Below, one piece after another: positions 54,489 to 63,918 of a stretch of 64,000 nucleotides of DNA (position 1 is the stretch's first letter; every line of letters begins with the position of its first letter). Below the pieces are notes generated by a model. It had not been told where the DNA came from. It did no database searches and saw nothing but the letters and a program-made list of their open reading frames with translations. Source of the stretch: CBIFVZ01 sp966185765 (GTDB lineage: Bacteria > Pseudomonadota > Gammaproteobacteria > Enterobacterales > Enterobacteriaceae); assembly GCA_966185765.1 (NCBI GenBank), contig CBIFVZ010000009.1, positions 1 to 64,000 of the forward strand. Reading direction: 5' to 3'. A program made the position numbers and the translations under genes.

Positions 54489-55844
54489 TCAGTTGGCTTT
54501 CGAGCTTTGCGTTTTCGTGTTATAGGTTTTTTCTTTCAGCAGCTTGCGTGAGGAATCTTTACTCATGCTGTCCATACTCTGCAACAATTCATGGTTTTCC
54601 TGCACGTTTTCTTCCACCTTCTTAACGGCTGCCGGTGCGGCGACCTTCAGTGCCCCCATCATGCTGGCGTTGTCGCGTAGCACTTGCTTCGCCTCATCCA
54701 TTTTACCCTGATCGATAAGCTTTAAGGCTCGCTCGTTCTCAATGGCTGATTGTTGAATCGCGGAATCTACAATCACTTCGTCTACCCGCGCTTTACTGAC
54801 TTCACTGGCTGAAGCGGTGTAACTAATAGTCATTTTGTCGTTCCAGCGCTCTTTCGCGTGCGTTACAAGATTGTCGTAACTGACACTCACGTCGCCAAGC
54901 GGTTTACGTTGCGCAGCACTGCCTTTGGCTGGCAACACTTCCAGCATGACAAATTTTTCCTGATTGGCGTAAAGCTGGTTCAATTTGACCGTCACAGTAT
55001 TGCCACGAATTTCGCCTTCGCGACCAAGCAAGCGCAGCGGCTTCACATTATCTGCCACGTTGATTGTCACAACGACATCCTGCGCGACTACGGACATCAC
55101 ATCGCCAAATTCATGCGCAAAGGCTTTTTCCAGTGAGTGGGTATTTTGCACAAAGACATGATTACCGTCGCTATTTTGTGCAATCGCTGCCATCAGATCT
55201 TCGTTATAACCTGCGCCAATACCCATAGTGGTAATAGCAATGCCCTTACGCCCTGCAATTTTGCCCAGCTCGGCCAGTTCGCTGGTCGAGGATGGACCGG
55301 TGTTCGCCTGCCCGTCAGACAACAGTATCATGCGGTTAATATGGGCTTTATCGAGAAACTTGCTGGCTTCATCTATGCCCCGGCTCACGCCAGCAAACAG
55401 TGCGGTGCCGCCACGGGAAGTCAGCCTTTCGCGAATCTGGCTGATGACTTGTGCTTTATTATTGAGCTTAGCAGCGGGGACAATCACATCCACGACGTCA
55501 TCATAAATCACGACCGAGAGCGTGTCCTGGCGGCTCAAGGTGTTTACCGCCATAATCGCCGCTTCTTTGGCTTTTTCAATGCGATCGCCACTCATCGAAC
55601 CGGAGCGGTCAATAACCAGCGCGAGGTTGATAGGGATGCGTTTTTGTGTCGCGATGGTAGGAAACCCCGTCAGTGACACTTTCAAATAGTTTTTATCCTG
55701 GGTATTTTCCAGCACTACTGGGGAAGCCAGTTGAGCTTTGATAGCCACTTTCTGAGGGGGCTGGGCAACAGATTGCGCGTTGGCTCCCGCCGCCGTCACA
55801 AATACCCCCAACATTAGCGCTGTGCAGACATGTTTCAGATTCAC
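54489..55844 (-). CDS. Secreted von Willebrand factor A domain protein
   Basis: A periplasmic or surface protein of about 451 residues. With the GTG start at 55844 (AAGGAG eight bases upstream) it opens with an ordinary signal peptide cleaved near GANAQS. Residues 70-240 form the VWA domain with a complete metal-ion-dependent adhesion site: DRSGSMSG (DxSxS), the threonine in RGGTALFAG and the aspartate in LLSDGQANTGPS. A beta-sandwich-like region follows (VVVTINVADNVKPLRLLG), then a helical, charged C-terminal 110 residues (EERALKLIDQGKMDEAKQVL-type). Metal-dependent protein binding is expected. It heads the operon with a kinase and a regulator, so it is probably the sensor's partner. The distantly similar E. 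coli VWA protein YfbK is not in such an operon. Confidence 0.85.
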   Translation of the reverse strand: MNLKHVCTALMLGVFVTAAGANAQSVAQPPQKVAIKAQLASPVVLENTQDKNYLKVSLTGFPTIATQKRIPINLALVIDRSGSMSGDRIEKAKEAAIMAVNTLSRQDTLSVVIYDDVVDVIVPAAKLNNKAQVISQIRERLTSRGGTALFAGVSRGIDEASKFLDKAHINRMILLSDGQANTGPSSTSELAELGKIAGRKGIAITTMGIGAGYNEDLMAAIAQNSDGNHVFVQNTHSLEKAFAHEFGDVMSVVAQDVVVTINVADNVKPLRLLGREGEIRGNTVTVKLNQLYANQEKFVMLEVLPAKGSAAQRKPLGDVSVSYDNLVTHAKERWNDKMTISYTASASEVSKARVDEVIVDSAIQQSAIENERALKLIDQGKMDEAKQVLRDNASMMGALKVAAPAAVKKVEENVQENHELLQSMDSMSKDSSRKLLKEKTYNTKTQSSKAN

Positions 55845-56050
55845 AATGTATCTCCTTGTCAAAAGAATCGACTCCATTCTTAAGTAACCCAGGCACCAGT
55901 TGGTCTGCTATCTGTATAAAGTTGTCAAAAAATTGTCAAAACAGGACGATTACGCCACTATCCCGCAGAAAACATGTGCGGTATTCGTAAGTCAGGCGCA
56001 CAGGCTACAATAATGACCATTTTTTCATCAGGAGCGTTCAGTAAACCGAT

Positions 56051-57166
56051 ATGGATATATTTGATAATAACCACACCGTCGTTTCTCTGGATACCTGCAT
56101 TCTGCAAAACCACCGGTTTAATTTGCAGCATCATTTATATCAGCGACTCGCTGAATTATCTCACCGTGGCGTCAGGCTGGTCCTGGCTGAAGTGGTATAC
56201 CGGGAGATCATTCAGCACATGGCGAAAGAAATGGAGAAACTCCATAAATCTTTGGTTAAAGAGTTGTCGCTGGCAGCCAGCTATTTTGCAGACGATGAAA
56301 GTGTTGCGCAAAAAATGACGGAATCGTTTAGAAACGCCCACGATTTTGTGGCTGTAGCAAAAAAGCGTACGGATGAGTATTTGCAAAAGTGCAACGGCAC
56401 GGTACTTAAAACCGATGAGCTGATACAAACCGGCCAGATACTTGATCTCTATTTTGATGCCAAACCGCCTTTTGAACCCACCGGCAAGAAGCGTAATGAA
56501 TTTAAGGATGCTATCGCTCTCAAAACGCTGGAGTCGTTTGCTACTCAGTGGGAAAAAAAGGTCTATATCGCGTCAGCGGATGCGGGCTGGCAGGCATTTT
56601 GTGAAGACACCGACTTGCTCGAATGCATGCTTCTACCGGAATTGCTTGACCATATTCAGCGCCAGTCTGGTGAATATGAGAATTTTATCAGCCAGATTTC
56701 TTCTCAGTTATTCAATTCCGACTCAGCGTTTTATCAGAACGTTGAACGCCACTTTGCTCTCGCAATTACCGACTTCTGCCCCGATGTTAGAGCTTCCACG
56801 GCGTTTTATTATGATGAAACGGTCTCCTCCGTTACCCTGCACTCCCTGCACATCCCTCAAGGAAATATCAATATCATTGATATTAATGCCGCAGGCTGCA
56901 CTCTCTCAGTACCGGTTCAGGCAGGACTGGTGGCAGAAGTACGTCTTGATATCTACCCAACTGAAAACGACTGGTTAGATGACGCAACATTAATTGGCAC
57001 AGTGAAACGCACGGGCAATGTGGATTTTATCGGGACCATTGAAATAGTCCTGAAAGGTGACTGGCAAAAAGGATTTGGAAGAATGACGCTGGATGAAGTT
57101 ATTTATGATTATAACCACTCCCACCGCTTTACTCTGGATTTAGGCGAAATTGATGGGTTGCTTTAA
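56051..57166 (+). CDS. PIN-domain protein, DUF4935-like nuclease
   Basis: A 371-residue cytoplasmic protein. The N-terminal 195 residues look like a PIN nuclease of the DUF4935 type: first acidic residue in VVSLDTCIL, an EVVYREI glutamate, the aspartate in RNEFKDAIALKTL and the last in YIASADAGWQAF give the expected four-acid metal site. The C-terminal half (from about 230) is beta-rich and unassigned; it ends FTLDLGEIDGLL. Such stand-alone PIN proteins have been connected with RNA cleavage in toxin, abortive-infection or stress contexts; no antitoxin partner lies beside this one. AGGAG is 17 bases before the ATG, unusually far, and a stop codon (TAA) lies six bases upstream in frame, so no earlier start is possible. 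Confidence 0.7.
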   Translation: MDIFDNNHTVVSLDTCILQNHRFNLQHHLYQRLAELSHRGVRLVLAEVVYREIIQHMAKEMEKLHKSLVKELSLAASYFADDESVAQKMTESFRNAHDFVAVAKKRTDEYLQKCNGTVLKTDELIQTGQILDLYFDAKPPFEPTGKKRNEFKDAIALKTLESFATQWEKKVYIASADAGWQAFCEDTDLLECMLLPELLDHIQRQSGEYENFISQISSQLFNSDSAFYQNVERHFALAITDFCPDVRASTAFYYDETVSSVTLHSLHIPQGNINIIDINAAGCTLSVPVQAGLVAEVRLDIYPTENDWLDDATLIGTVKRTGNVDFIGTIEIVLKGDWQKGFGRMTLDEVIYDYNHSHRFTLDLGEIDGLL

Positions 57167-57172
57167 TAACAA

Positions 57173-57196
57173 CGCGCCGGGTTGATGCCCGGCGCG
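57173..57196. terminator. Bidirectional hairpin between the PIN gene and betA
   Basis: Perfect nine-base stem CGCGCCGGG / CCCGGCGCG with a six-base loop in the 42 bases between two convergent stops. Confidence 0.7.
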
Positions 57197-57208
57197 GACA
57201 TTTTTCGC

Positions 57209-58894
57209 TTACGCAAACATCCGTTTTGGGGTTTTACGCACCGGGGCATCCCCCGCCACGTAATAATCCGCAGTGCTCGGCGCAAGCGGCTCGCGCCCGC
57301 GAATGCGGTCAGCAATTTTCTCACCAATCATAATGGTGGTGGCATTCAGGTTACCGGTGATGATTTGTGGCATGATGGAGGCATCCACCACGCGCAGCCC
57401 TTCAAGGCCATGCACACGCCCCTGCCCGTCCACCACGGCCATCTCGTCGCTACCCATTTTACAGGTGCCGCACGGGTGAAACGCGGTCTCCGCGTGGTTA
57501 CGCACAAACTCATCAAGCTGTGCATCGGTACGGCAATCTTCACCAGGGCTGATTTCGCGACCGCGATACTTATCCAGCGCGGGTTGTTTCATGATTTCAC
57601 GCGTGATGCGAATGGCGTCGCGAAACTCCTGCCAGTCCTGCTCGCTGGACATGTAATTAAACAAAATGCTCGGATGCTGGTGCGGGTCGCGTGAGGTAAT
57701 CTCTACCCGGCCCCGGCTTGGTGAACGCATTGAGCCTACATGGCACTGAAAACCATGTTCCTTCACCGCGTTCGAACCGTTGTAGTTAATCGCCACCGGC
57801 AGGAAGTGGTACTGAATGTTCGGCCAGCTAAATTCTTTACGACTGCGGATAAAGCCGCCTGCCTCAAACTGGTTGCTGGCCCCCACGCCCGTGCCGCTAA
57901 ACAGCCACTCGGCGCCAATCTTCGGCTGGTTCCACCACTGTAACGCCGGATAGAGCGATACCGGTTCCTTGCATTCGTATTGCAGGTACATCTCCAGATG
58001 ATCCTGCAAATTCTGACCAACCCCCGGCAGGTCGTGCACCACCGGAATATCAAAGCGTGCCAGCAAGTCAGCCGGACCGACGCCGGAGCGCTGCAACATC
58101 TGCGGTGACGCAATCGCGCCCGCACACAACAGCACCTCACGTGTCGCCTTCGCAAAAGAAGGGCTGGTGCTGTCACCTTTAAGGTACTCCACACCTGTCG
58201 CACGTTTACCGTCAAAAACAATCCGATCGGTCGTGGCATGGGTGACAATGGTGAGATTAGGCCGATCTTTCGCCTGGTCCAGGTAGCCGCGTGCGGTACT
58301 GGCACGACGTCCAGACGGCGTCACGGTGCGGTCCATTGGGCCAAACCCTTCCTGCTGGTAGCCGTTCAAATCGTCAGTACGCGGGAAACCGGCCTGAACG
58401 CCCGCCTCGATCATCGCCTCAAACAACGGATTATTACCCGGTTTCGGCGTGGTAACCGACACAGGACCGTCGCCGCCGTGATACTCGTTCTCGCCAGTAT
58501 CTCGACTTTCTGCCTTGCGGTAATACGGCAGACAGTCAGCGTAGCGCCAGTCTTCAAGCCCAGGCTGGCTGGCCCAGTTGTCGAGATCCATTGCGTTACC
58601 ACGGATGTAGCACATGCCGTTAATTAACGAAGAGCCACCTAACCCCTTGCCGCGCCCGCATTCCATACGGCGGTTATTCATGTGCGGCTCCGGGTCGGTT
58701 TCATAAGCCCAGTTATAGCGCTTGCCCTGGAGCGGAAAGGCCAGCGCGGCAGGCATCTGGGTGCGAAAATCCATACGGTAATCGGGGCCACCAGCCTCAA
58801 GCAACAGTACGGTGGTGTCGCGGTCTTCCGTTAAGCGTGTAGCCAGGACATTACCTGCGGAGCCGGCTCCAATGATGATGTAATCAAATTCCAT
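57209..58894 (-). CDS. betA: Choline dehydrogenase BetA
   Basis: Membrane-associated FAD enzyme of the GMC oxidoreductase family that oxidises choline to betaine aldehyde (and on to betaine). 561 residues from ATG 58894 (GAGGAA eight bases upstream; the frame to 58921 adds nine non-conserved residues and overlaps betB). Dinucleotide-binding [20 protein letters not shown] signature 1 [19 protein letters not shown], signature 2 [15 protein letters not shown], and the C-terminal catalytic [13 protein letters not shown] and [15 protein letters not shown] are intact. Long stretches match E. coli BetA. The extra C-terminal residues [15 protein letters not shown] are unlike E. coli. It is the last gene of betIBA. 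Confidence 0.95.
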   Translation of the reverse strand: MEFDYIIIGAGSAGNVLATRLTEDRDTTVLLLEAGGPDYRMDFRTQMPAALAFPLQGKRYNWAYETDPEPHMNNRRMECGRGKGLGGSSLINGMCYIRGNAMDLDNWASQPGLEDWRYADCLPYYRKAESRDTGENEYHGGDGPVSVTTPKPGNNPLFEAMIEAGVQAGFPRTDDLNGYQQEGFGPMDRTVTPSGRRASTARGYLDQAKDRPNLTIVTHATTDRIVFDGKRATGVEYLKGDSTSPSFAKATREVLLCAGAIASPQMLQRSGVGPADLLARFDIPVVHDLPGVGQNLQDHLEMYLQYECKEPVSLYPALQWWNQPKIGAEWLFSGTGVGASNQFEAGGFIRSRKEFSWPNIQYHFLPVAINYNGSNAVKEHGFQCHVGSMRSPSRGRVEITSRDPHQHPSILFNYMSSEQDWQEFRDAIRITREIMKQPALDKYRGREISPGEDCRTDAQLDEFVRNHAETAFHPCGTCKMGSDEMAVVDGQGRVHGLEGLRVVDASIMPQIITGNLNATTIMIGEKIADRIRGREPLAPSTADYYVAGDAPVRKTPKRMFA

Positions 58895-58917
58895 TCGTCG
58901 TTCCTCAGGTTCACTTA

Positions 58918-60390
58918 TCAAAATACAGACTGAAAGGTAGCCATCTCGACCTGGATGGATTTAACGCGGGTGTAGTTTTGCAGCGTCATGATGCCGTTCT
59001 CACGACCAATGCCGGAATGCTTGTAGCCGCCAACCGGCATTTCAGCCGGGGATTCTCCCCAGGTGTTTATCCAGCAGATCCCGGCTTCGAGCTGATGAAT
59101 GACACGATGCGCCCGGTTCAGGTCGCGCGTCACTACACCTGCAGCCAGGCCATAGTCAGTGGCATTGGCACGCGCAATGACCTCCTCTTCGCGCTCGTAG
59201 CTCAGAATTGACATTACCGGACCAAAAATCTCTTCACGTACAATGGTCATGTCATCGCGACAGTCAGTGAACACGGTCGGTGCCACCCACGCGCCCTGGT
59301 CAAAACCCTCACCTTTTAGTACGTCGCCGCCACACAACAGGCGCGCGCCTTCATCATGCCCGGTCTGGATGTAACGCAGGACGTTGTCGCGATGGGGGAA
59401 ACTCACCAGCGGACCAAAATTGGTCTCAGGCGCCATCAGATCGCCCGCCCGAATACGTGCCACGCGCGCCAGCACTTTCTCTTCAAACGCTGTTTTCAGC
59501 GCCGCCGGAATAAACACACGCGTACCGTTAGTGCACACCTGACCGGAGCTATAGAAGTTGGCCATCATGGCGATATCGGCTGCCATATCGAGGTCGGCAT
59601 CGTCGAAAATCACCAGTGGGGACTTACCGCCAAGCTCCATCGTGACCTCTTTAAGCGTGGAGCCAGCCGCATTTGCCATTACTTTCTTACCGCTGGCCAC
59701 GCCACCGGTAAACGAGACTTTGGCTATGCCCGGGTGTTCCGTCAGTAACTGGCCGGTGAGCGCCCCACGCCCTGGTAACACGTTAAACAGCCCATCCGGC
59801 AGGCCCGCCTGCTGATAAATTTCTGCCAGTTTAAGTGCGGTAAGTGGTGTCACTTCGCTGGGTTTGAAGATCATGGCATTACCCGCCGCCAGCGCTGGCG
59901 CGGATTTCCACAGCGCTATCTGAATCGGGTAATTCCAGGCACCGATTCCCGCTACCACGCCCAACGGCTCGCGGCGGGTGTAAACAAAGGAGCTATCGCG
60001 CAGCGGGATCTGTTGGCCCTCCAGCACAGGAATAAGCCCCGCGTAGTACTCCAGTACATCCGCACCGGTCGCGATATCCACGCTTGCGGTTTCGCTGAAC
60101 GGTTTGCCGGTATCCAGCGTCTCCAGCGCCGCCAGCTCGTCGTTACGCTCACGCAAAATATCCACTGCACGGCGCAAAATGCGCGAGCGCGCCATTGCGG
60201 GCATTGCAGCCCAGACTTTTTGTGCGCGTTGGGCCGCCTGTACCGCCTGTTCTACTTCTGCTTCCCCGGCTTCATGAACCTGTGCCAGAACCTGGCCGTT
60301 AGCCGGATTGATGGTGTCGAAGGTCGCACCGCTGCGGCTTGCTACGTAGTGACCGTCAATCCAGAGTTGTCGTTGTTCAGGGCGAGACAT
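58918..60390 (-). CDS. betB: Betaine aldehyde dehydrogenase BetB
   Basis: NAD(P)+-dependent tetrameric aldehyde dehydrogenase that turns betaine aldehyde into the osmoprotectant glycine betaine. It has 490 residues as in E. coli. ALDH landmarks are visible: [22 protein letters not shown], the catalytic glutamate in [10 protein letters not shown], the nucleophilic cysteine in [14 protein letters not shown], and [16 protein letters not shown] lies eight bases before the ATG. It lies 11 bases after betI and just before betA (overlap if the longer betA start is used). Confidence 0.95.
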   Translation of the reverse strand: MSRPEQRQLWIDGHYVASRSGATFDTINPANGQVLAQVHEAGEAEVEQAVQAAQRAQKVWAAMPAMARSRILRRAVDILRERNDELAALETLDTGKPFSETASVDIATGADVLEYYAGLIPVLEGQQIPLRDSSFVYTRREPLGVVAGIGAWNYPIQIALWKSAPALAAGNAMIFKPSEVTPLTALKLAEIYQQAGLPDGLFNVLPGRGALTGQLLTEHPGIAKVSFTGGVASGKKVMANAAGSTLKEVTMELGGKSPLVIFDDADLDMAADIAMMANFYSSGQVCTNGTRVFIPAALKTAFEEKVLARVARIRAGDLMAPETNFGPLVSFPHRDNVLRYIQTGHDEGARLLCGGDVLKGEGFDQGAWVAPTVFTDCRDDMTIVREEIFGPVMSILSYEREEEVIARANATDYGLAAGVVTRDLNRAHRVIHQLEAGICWINTWGESPAEMPVGGYKHSGIGRENGIMTLQNYTRVKSIQVEMATFQSVF

Positions 60391-60401
60391 AGGTTCTCCT
60401 G

Positions 60402-60998
60402 TCAGTTGCTGTGGGCCTGTGTGAGTTGCTGGCGAATAAACTGTGTCGTCAGCGTTCGGGCGGCCTCAAGGTTAAAAGGTTCGCCACTTAAGGCGGCGCG
60501 CAGCCACAGGCCATCAATCATGGCGACCAGACCGTAGCCCGCAAGGCACGCCTGTGGCCGGGGCAGTTCGCGGCGAAATTCGAACACCAGCGTGGAAAGC
60601 AAACGCCGGTGGCTTATTTGCTGTAAGCGCCCAAGTCCAGGCTGGTGCATGCTGCTGGCCCAGAAAGCCAGCCACGCTTTGGTGGCCGCGCTATGGATCT
60701 GGCTGTCATCAAAGTTGCCGTCAACTATCGCCCGTAACCGTGCCTCCGGGCTGGCATCCGGTAGCCTTTTCAGACGGCTCAAAACGGCATGACGCAACTG
60801 GGCGGTAACATCGCGCATCGTTGCTTCCAGCAGCCCGTTTTTATCGCGAAAGTAGTGGCTGATGATCCCGGCCGATACCCCTGCCCGACGGGCGATTTGC
60901 GCGATGGTGGCGTCGTGCATTCCGACTTCGTTAATGGCGTTCAGCGTGGCGTCAATCAGCTGACGGCGCCGTATTGGTTGCATCCCTACTTTCGGCAT
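60402..60998 (-). CDS. betI: TetR-family choline-responsive repressor BetI
   Basis: A 198-residue repressor of the bet regulon released by choline. The TetR helix-turn-helix lies at residues 10-60: [53 protein letters not shown]. The ligand-binding domain follows with [27 protein letters not shown], as in E. coli BetI. AAGG lies about ten bases before the ATG. It is the first gene of betIBA and divergent from betT; a clear BetI operator lies between the two starts. Confidence 0.94.
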   Translation of the reverse strand: MPKVGMQPIRRRQLIDATLNAINEVGMHDATIAQIARRAGVSAGIISHYFRDKNGLLEATMRDVTAQLRHAVLSRLKRLPDASPEARLRAIVDGNFDDSQIHSAATKAWLAFWASSMHQPGLGRLQQISHRRLLSTLVFEFRRELPRPQACLAGYGLVAMIDGLWLRAALSGEPFNLEAARTLTTQFIRQQLTQAHSN

Positions 60999-61044
60999 GA
61001 TGGCAGCCTTATATATCAGTTATTGTTATCTATTAAATCTTTTT

Positions 61045-61063
61045 TTGATTGGACGTTCAATAA
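61045..61063. promoter_or_regulatory. BetI operator in the betI-betT divergent promoter
   Basis: TTGATTGGACGTTCAATAA contains the arms TTGAT/TTCAA around TGGACG and matches the BetI site known from E. coli between betI and betT (ATTGAACGTCCAATCAA on the other strand). The 292-base divergent region should hold both promoters. Confidence 0.8.
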
Positions 61064-61290
61064 AAAATGTGTCTTAATTGTTGCAAATAAGGATGCTGAA
61101 TGTGCGTTTCAGCATGAAGATTCTGATGAAGCACCCTTATTTTTTTGATTAAAATCAATAAACAACCCCTGAGTCGTCTTCCCTGTCGCCCACAAGCGAC
61201 AATCGACGTAAAAAAATTCGCAAAACAAACTGATAAGAAATCCTTGTCTGCTCACCTGAGTAGTCACCGTTACTTAACCAGAGGTAATCG

Positions 61291-63330
61291 ATGACGCAGT
61301 CTGCTGCACCTGCCAGTGAAAAAGACAAAATCAATCCGGTGGTGTTTTACACCTCCGCAGGGCTGATTTTGTTATTTTCCCTGATGACCATTTTTTACAG
61401 CTCCCTTTCCGCAACCTGGATTAGCCATGCGCTTAACTGGGTCTCTGCCACTTTCGGCTGGTATTATCTGCTGGCGGCTACGCTCTATATTGTATTTGTG
61501 GTGTTTATCGCCTGCTCACGCTTCGGCTCTATCAAACTCGGGCCGGAACATTCACGCCCGGAATTCAGCATTACCAGTTGGGCCTCAATGTTATTTGCGG
61601 CCGGCATCGGCATTGATCTGATGTTCTTCTCCGTTGCCGAACCGGTGACGCAATATATGCAGCCACCAGAAGGTGCAGGACAGACGATAGAGGCAGCCCG
61701 TCAGGCGATGGTCTGGACGCTGTTTCACTACGGTCTTACTGGCTGGTCAATGTATGCGCTAATGGGCATCGCGCTCGGCTATTTCAGCTACCGCTATAAC
61801 CTGCCGCTGACCATTCGCTCCGCGTTGTATCCTATTTTTGGCAAACGCATTAACGGCCCAATTGGCCACACGGTAGATATTGCCGCGGTAATCGGCACCA
61901 TTTTTGGTATCGCCACTACGCTCGGTATTGGCGTGGTGCAGCTTAACTACGGACTGAATGTGCTGTTTGATGTGCCAGACAGCATGAGCGCCAAAGCGGC
62001 CCTGATTGTGCTGTCCGTTGTAATTGCCACTATCTCAGTGACTTCTGGCGTGGATAAAGGCATCCGCGTGTTGTCACTACTGAATGTTGCGCTGGCATTG
62101 GGTCTGATTTTGTTTGTGTTGTTTGTTGGCAAAACTTCTTTCTTGCTTAATGCGCTGGTACTCAACATCGGTGATTACGTTAATCGCTTCGTGGGGATGA
62201 CGCTCAACAGCTTTGCTTTTGACCGCCCGGTGGAGTGGATGAATAACTGGACGCTGTTCTTCTGGGCCTGGTGGGTAGCATGGTCGCCGTTTGTCGGCTT
62301 GTTCCTGGCGCGCATTTCTCGCGGGCGCACCATTCGCGAGTTTGTGCTCGGCACATTGATTATTCCGTTTACCTTCACCCTGCTGTGGCTGTCTGTTTTT
62401 GGTAACAGCGCGCTGTATGAAATTATTCACGGTAATGCGGATTTTGCTGCCGAGGCTATTGCCCATCCCGAGCGCGGTTTCTACAGCCTGCTTGCGCAGT
62501 ACCCGGCATTTACCTTCAGTGCGTCGGTCGCCACTATCACCGGTCTGTTGTTTTACGTCACATCCGCAGACTCTGGTGCGCTGGTGCTTGGCAACTTCAC
62601 CTCAAGGCTTAAGGACATCAACAGCGATGCGCCTAACTGGTTGCGCATCTTCTGGTCGGTGGCTATTGGCGTGCTGACGCTGGGGATGCTGATGACGAAC
62701 GGTATTTCGGCGTTACAGAACACAACGGTCATCATGGGGCTACCGTTTAGCTTCGTGATTTTCTTTGTGATGGCCGGACTGTACAAGTCGCTTAAAGTAG
62801 AAGACTACCGCCGCCAGAGCGCAAACCGTGAAACCCCGCAGTGGCTGGCCGCAGGTCAGGACAGACTGAGCTGGAAAAAACGTTTATCGCGCCTGATGAA
62901 CTACCCAGGCACGCGCCACACCAAAGAGATGATGGAGCGCGTCTGTTTCCCGGCGATGGAAGAAGTGGCGCACGAATTGAAGCTGCGTGGTGCGCAGGTA
63001 CAGTTACAAAGCCTGCCGCCTGAAGACGGCGACGCACTGGGCCACCTGGAGCTTTTAGTGAGGCTTGGCGAGGAGCAGAACTTTATCTATCAAATCTGGC
63101 CGCAGCAGTACGCTATACCGGGCTTCACCTACCGCGCCCGCAGCGGCAAATCCAGCTACTACCGCCTGGAGACGTTCCTGCTTGAGGGTAGCCAGGGCAA
63201 CGACCTCATGGATTACAGTAAAGAACAGGTGATTCTCGATATTCTGGATAACTATGAACGTCACCTGAACTTTATCCACCTGCATCGTGAAGCGCCGGGG
63301 AACAATATTACCTTCCCTCAGGTGGGCTAA
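61291..63330 (+). CDS. betT: High-affinity choline transporter BetT (BCCT family)
   Basis: Proton-driven choline importer in the inner membrane, 679 residues (E. coli 677). It has twelve spans; the tryptophan-rich BCCT signature is seen in WTLFFWAWWVAWSPFVGLFLARISRGRTIREF, and the substrate-box segment in WTLFHYGLTGWSMYALMG. A long soluble C-terminal tail (about 180 residues, ending NNITFPQVG) is present, the part known in BetT-type carriers to sense osmotic strength. GAGGT lies a few bases upstream of the ATG. It is divergent from betIBA and ends in a strong terminator. Confidence 0.95.
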   Translation: MTQSAAPASEKDKINPVVFYTSAGLILLFSLMTIFYSSLSATWISHALNWVSATFGWYYLLAATLYIVFVVFIACSRFGSIKLGPEHSRPEFSITSWASMLFAAGIGIDLMFFSVAEPVTQYMQPPEGAGQTIEAARQAMVWTLFHYGLTGWSMYALMGIALGYFSYRYNLPLTIRSALYPIFGKRINGPIGHTVDIAAVIGTIFGIATTLGIGVVQLNYGLNVLFDVPDSMSAKAALIVLSVVIATISVTSGVDKGIRVLSLLNVALALGLILFVLFVGKTSFLLNALVLNIGDYVNRFVGMTLNSFAFDRPVEWMNNWTLFFWAWWVAWSPFVGLFLARISRGRTIREFVLGTLIIPFTFTLLWLSVFGNSALYEIIHGNADFAAEAIAHPERGFYSLLAQYPAFTFSASVATITGLLFYVTSADSGALVLGNFTSRLKDINSDAPNWLRIFWSVAIGVLTLGMLMTNGISALQNTTVIMGLPFSFVIFFVMAGLYKSLKVEDYRRQSANRETPQWLAAGQDRLSWKKRLSRLMNYPGTRHTKEMMERVCFPAMEEVAHELKLRGAQVQLQSLPPEDGDALGHLELLVRLGEEQNFIYQIWPQQYAIPGFTYRARSGKSSYYRLETFLLEGSQGNDLMDYSKEQVILDILDNYERHLNFIHLHREAPGNNITFPQVG

Positions 63331-63353
63331 CCATCCGTTTCGGCACACAATTA

Positions 63354-63381
63354 AAAACACCCCGGCAAATCGGGGTGTTTT
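63354..63381 (+). terminator. Rho-independent terminator of betT
   Basis: Perfect ten-base stem AAAACACCCC / GGGGTGTTTT with an eight-base loop, about 24 bases after the betT stop. The 270 bases from here to the next gene hold no other feature I can identify. Confidence 0.9.
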
Positions 63382-63655
63382 AGCCAGGCGCTATCAGGCC
63401 GGTTTGCGCAATACTCTTTTAATCCACTGGCATCAATGTTATCCGCGAACCCTATCAGGGTATTCTTATAAAAATGACACGCGCGATCGCAGCATTGTGT
63501 AAAAAACCGCAAAGAATGAGCGTGTTACCTTGATAAGAGGCATAAAGCGCGTCAGGTTTTTGTTAGCTCACTGTGTCTGGCATAACGTTAAACGGTCATT
63601 ATGCCAACCATGAGTATCCGGCGCAGGGCTTCCTGCACACATCAAGGAGTAGGAT

Positions 63656-63877
63656 ATGAAACCAGAACGTGATGTTGAGAAGGTGTATTCGAACAAGGAA
63701 TTTGTCGCCAAGTTGCGCCGCCTGGCCGATGCCATTGAGAGCGGAGAAAAATTTGAAATTCAGGTCGCAGGTGAGCGTATATATGTGCCTGTGCGCGCCG
63801 AGTTTAGTGTAGAGCACGAGCGCGGTAGTGACGAAGAAGAGGTAGAGTTTCAGTTAAAATGGTCACTTAGCGAATAA
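63656..63877 (+). CDS. Amphi-Trp domain small protein
   Basis: A 73-residue protein of the amphi-Trp family (a small domain named for a conserved terminal tryptophan). The pattern is visible: a helical first half with EFVAKLRRLADAIESG, strands FEIQVAGERIYVPV, an acidic GSDEEEVEFQLKWSLSE end with the characteristic tryptophan. Function unknown; the fold suggests a peptide- or metal-binding scaffold. AAGGAG lies eight bases before the ATG, so translation is well supported. A GC hairpin after it separates it from the convergent gene at the window end. Confidence 0.8.
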   Translation: MKPERDVEKVYSNKEFVAKLRRLADAIESGEKFEIQVAGERIYVPVRAEFSVEHERGSDEEEVEFQLKWSLSE

Positions 63878-63890
63878 GTGTACTGTTCAC

Positions 63891-63910
63891 GCCGGGAGCC
63901 TGCTCCCGGC
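63891..63910. terminator. Hairpin between the amphi-Trp gene and the right-edge gene
   Basis: Perfect eight-base stem GCCGGGAG / CTCCCGGC with a CCTG loop, midway between two convergent stops; no T-run. Confidence 0.6.
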
Positions 63911-63918
63911 ATTGCACA

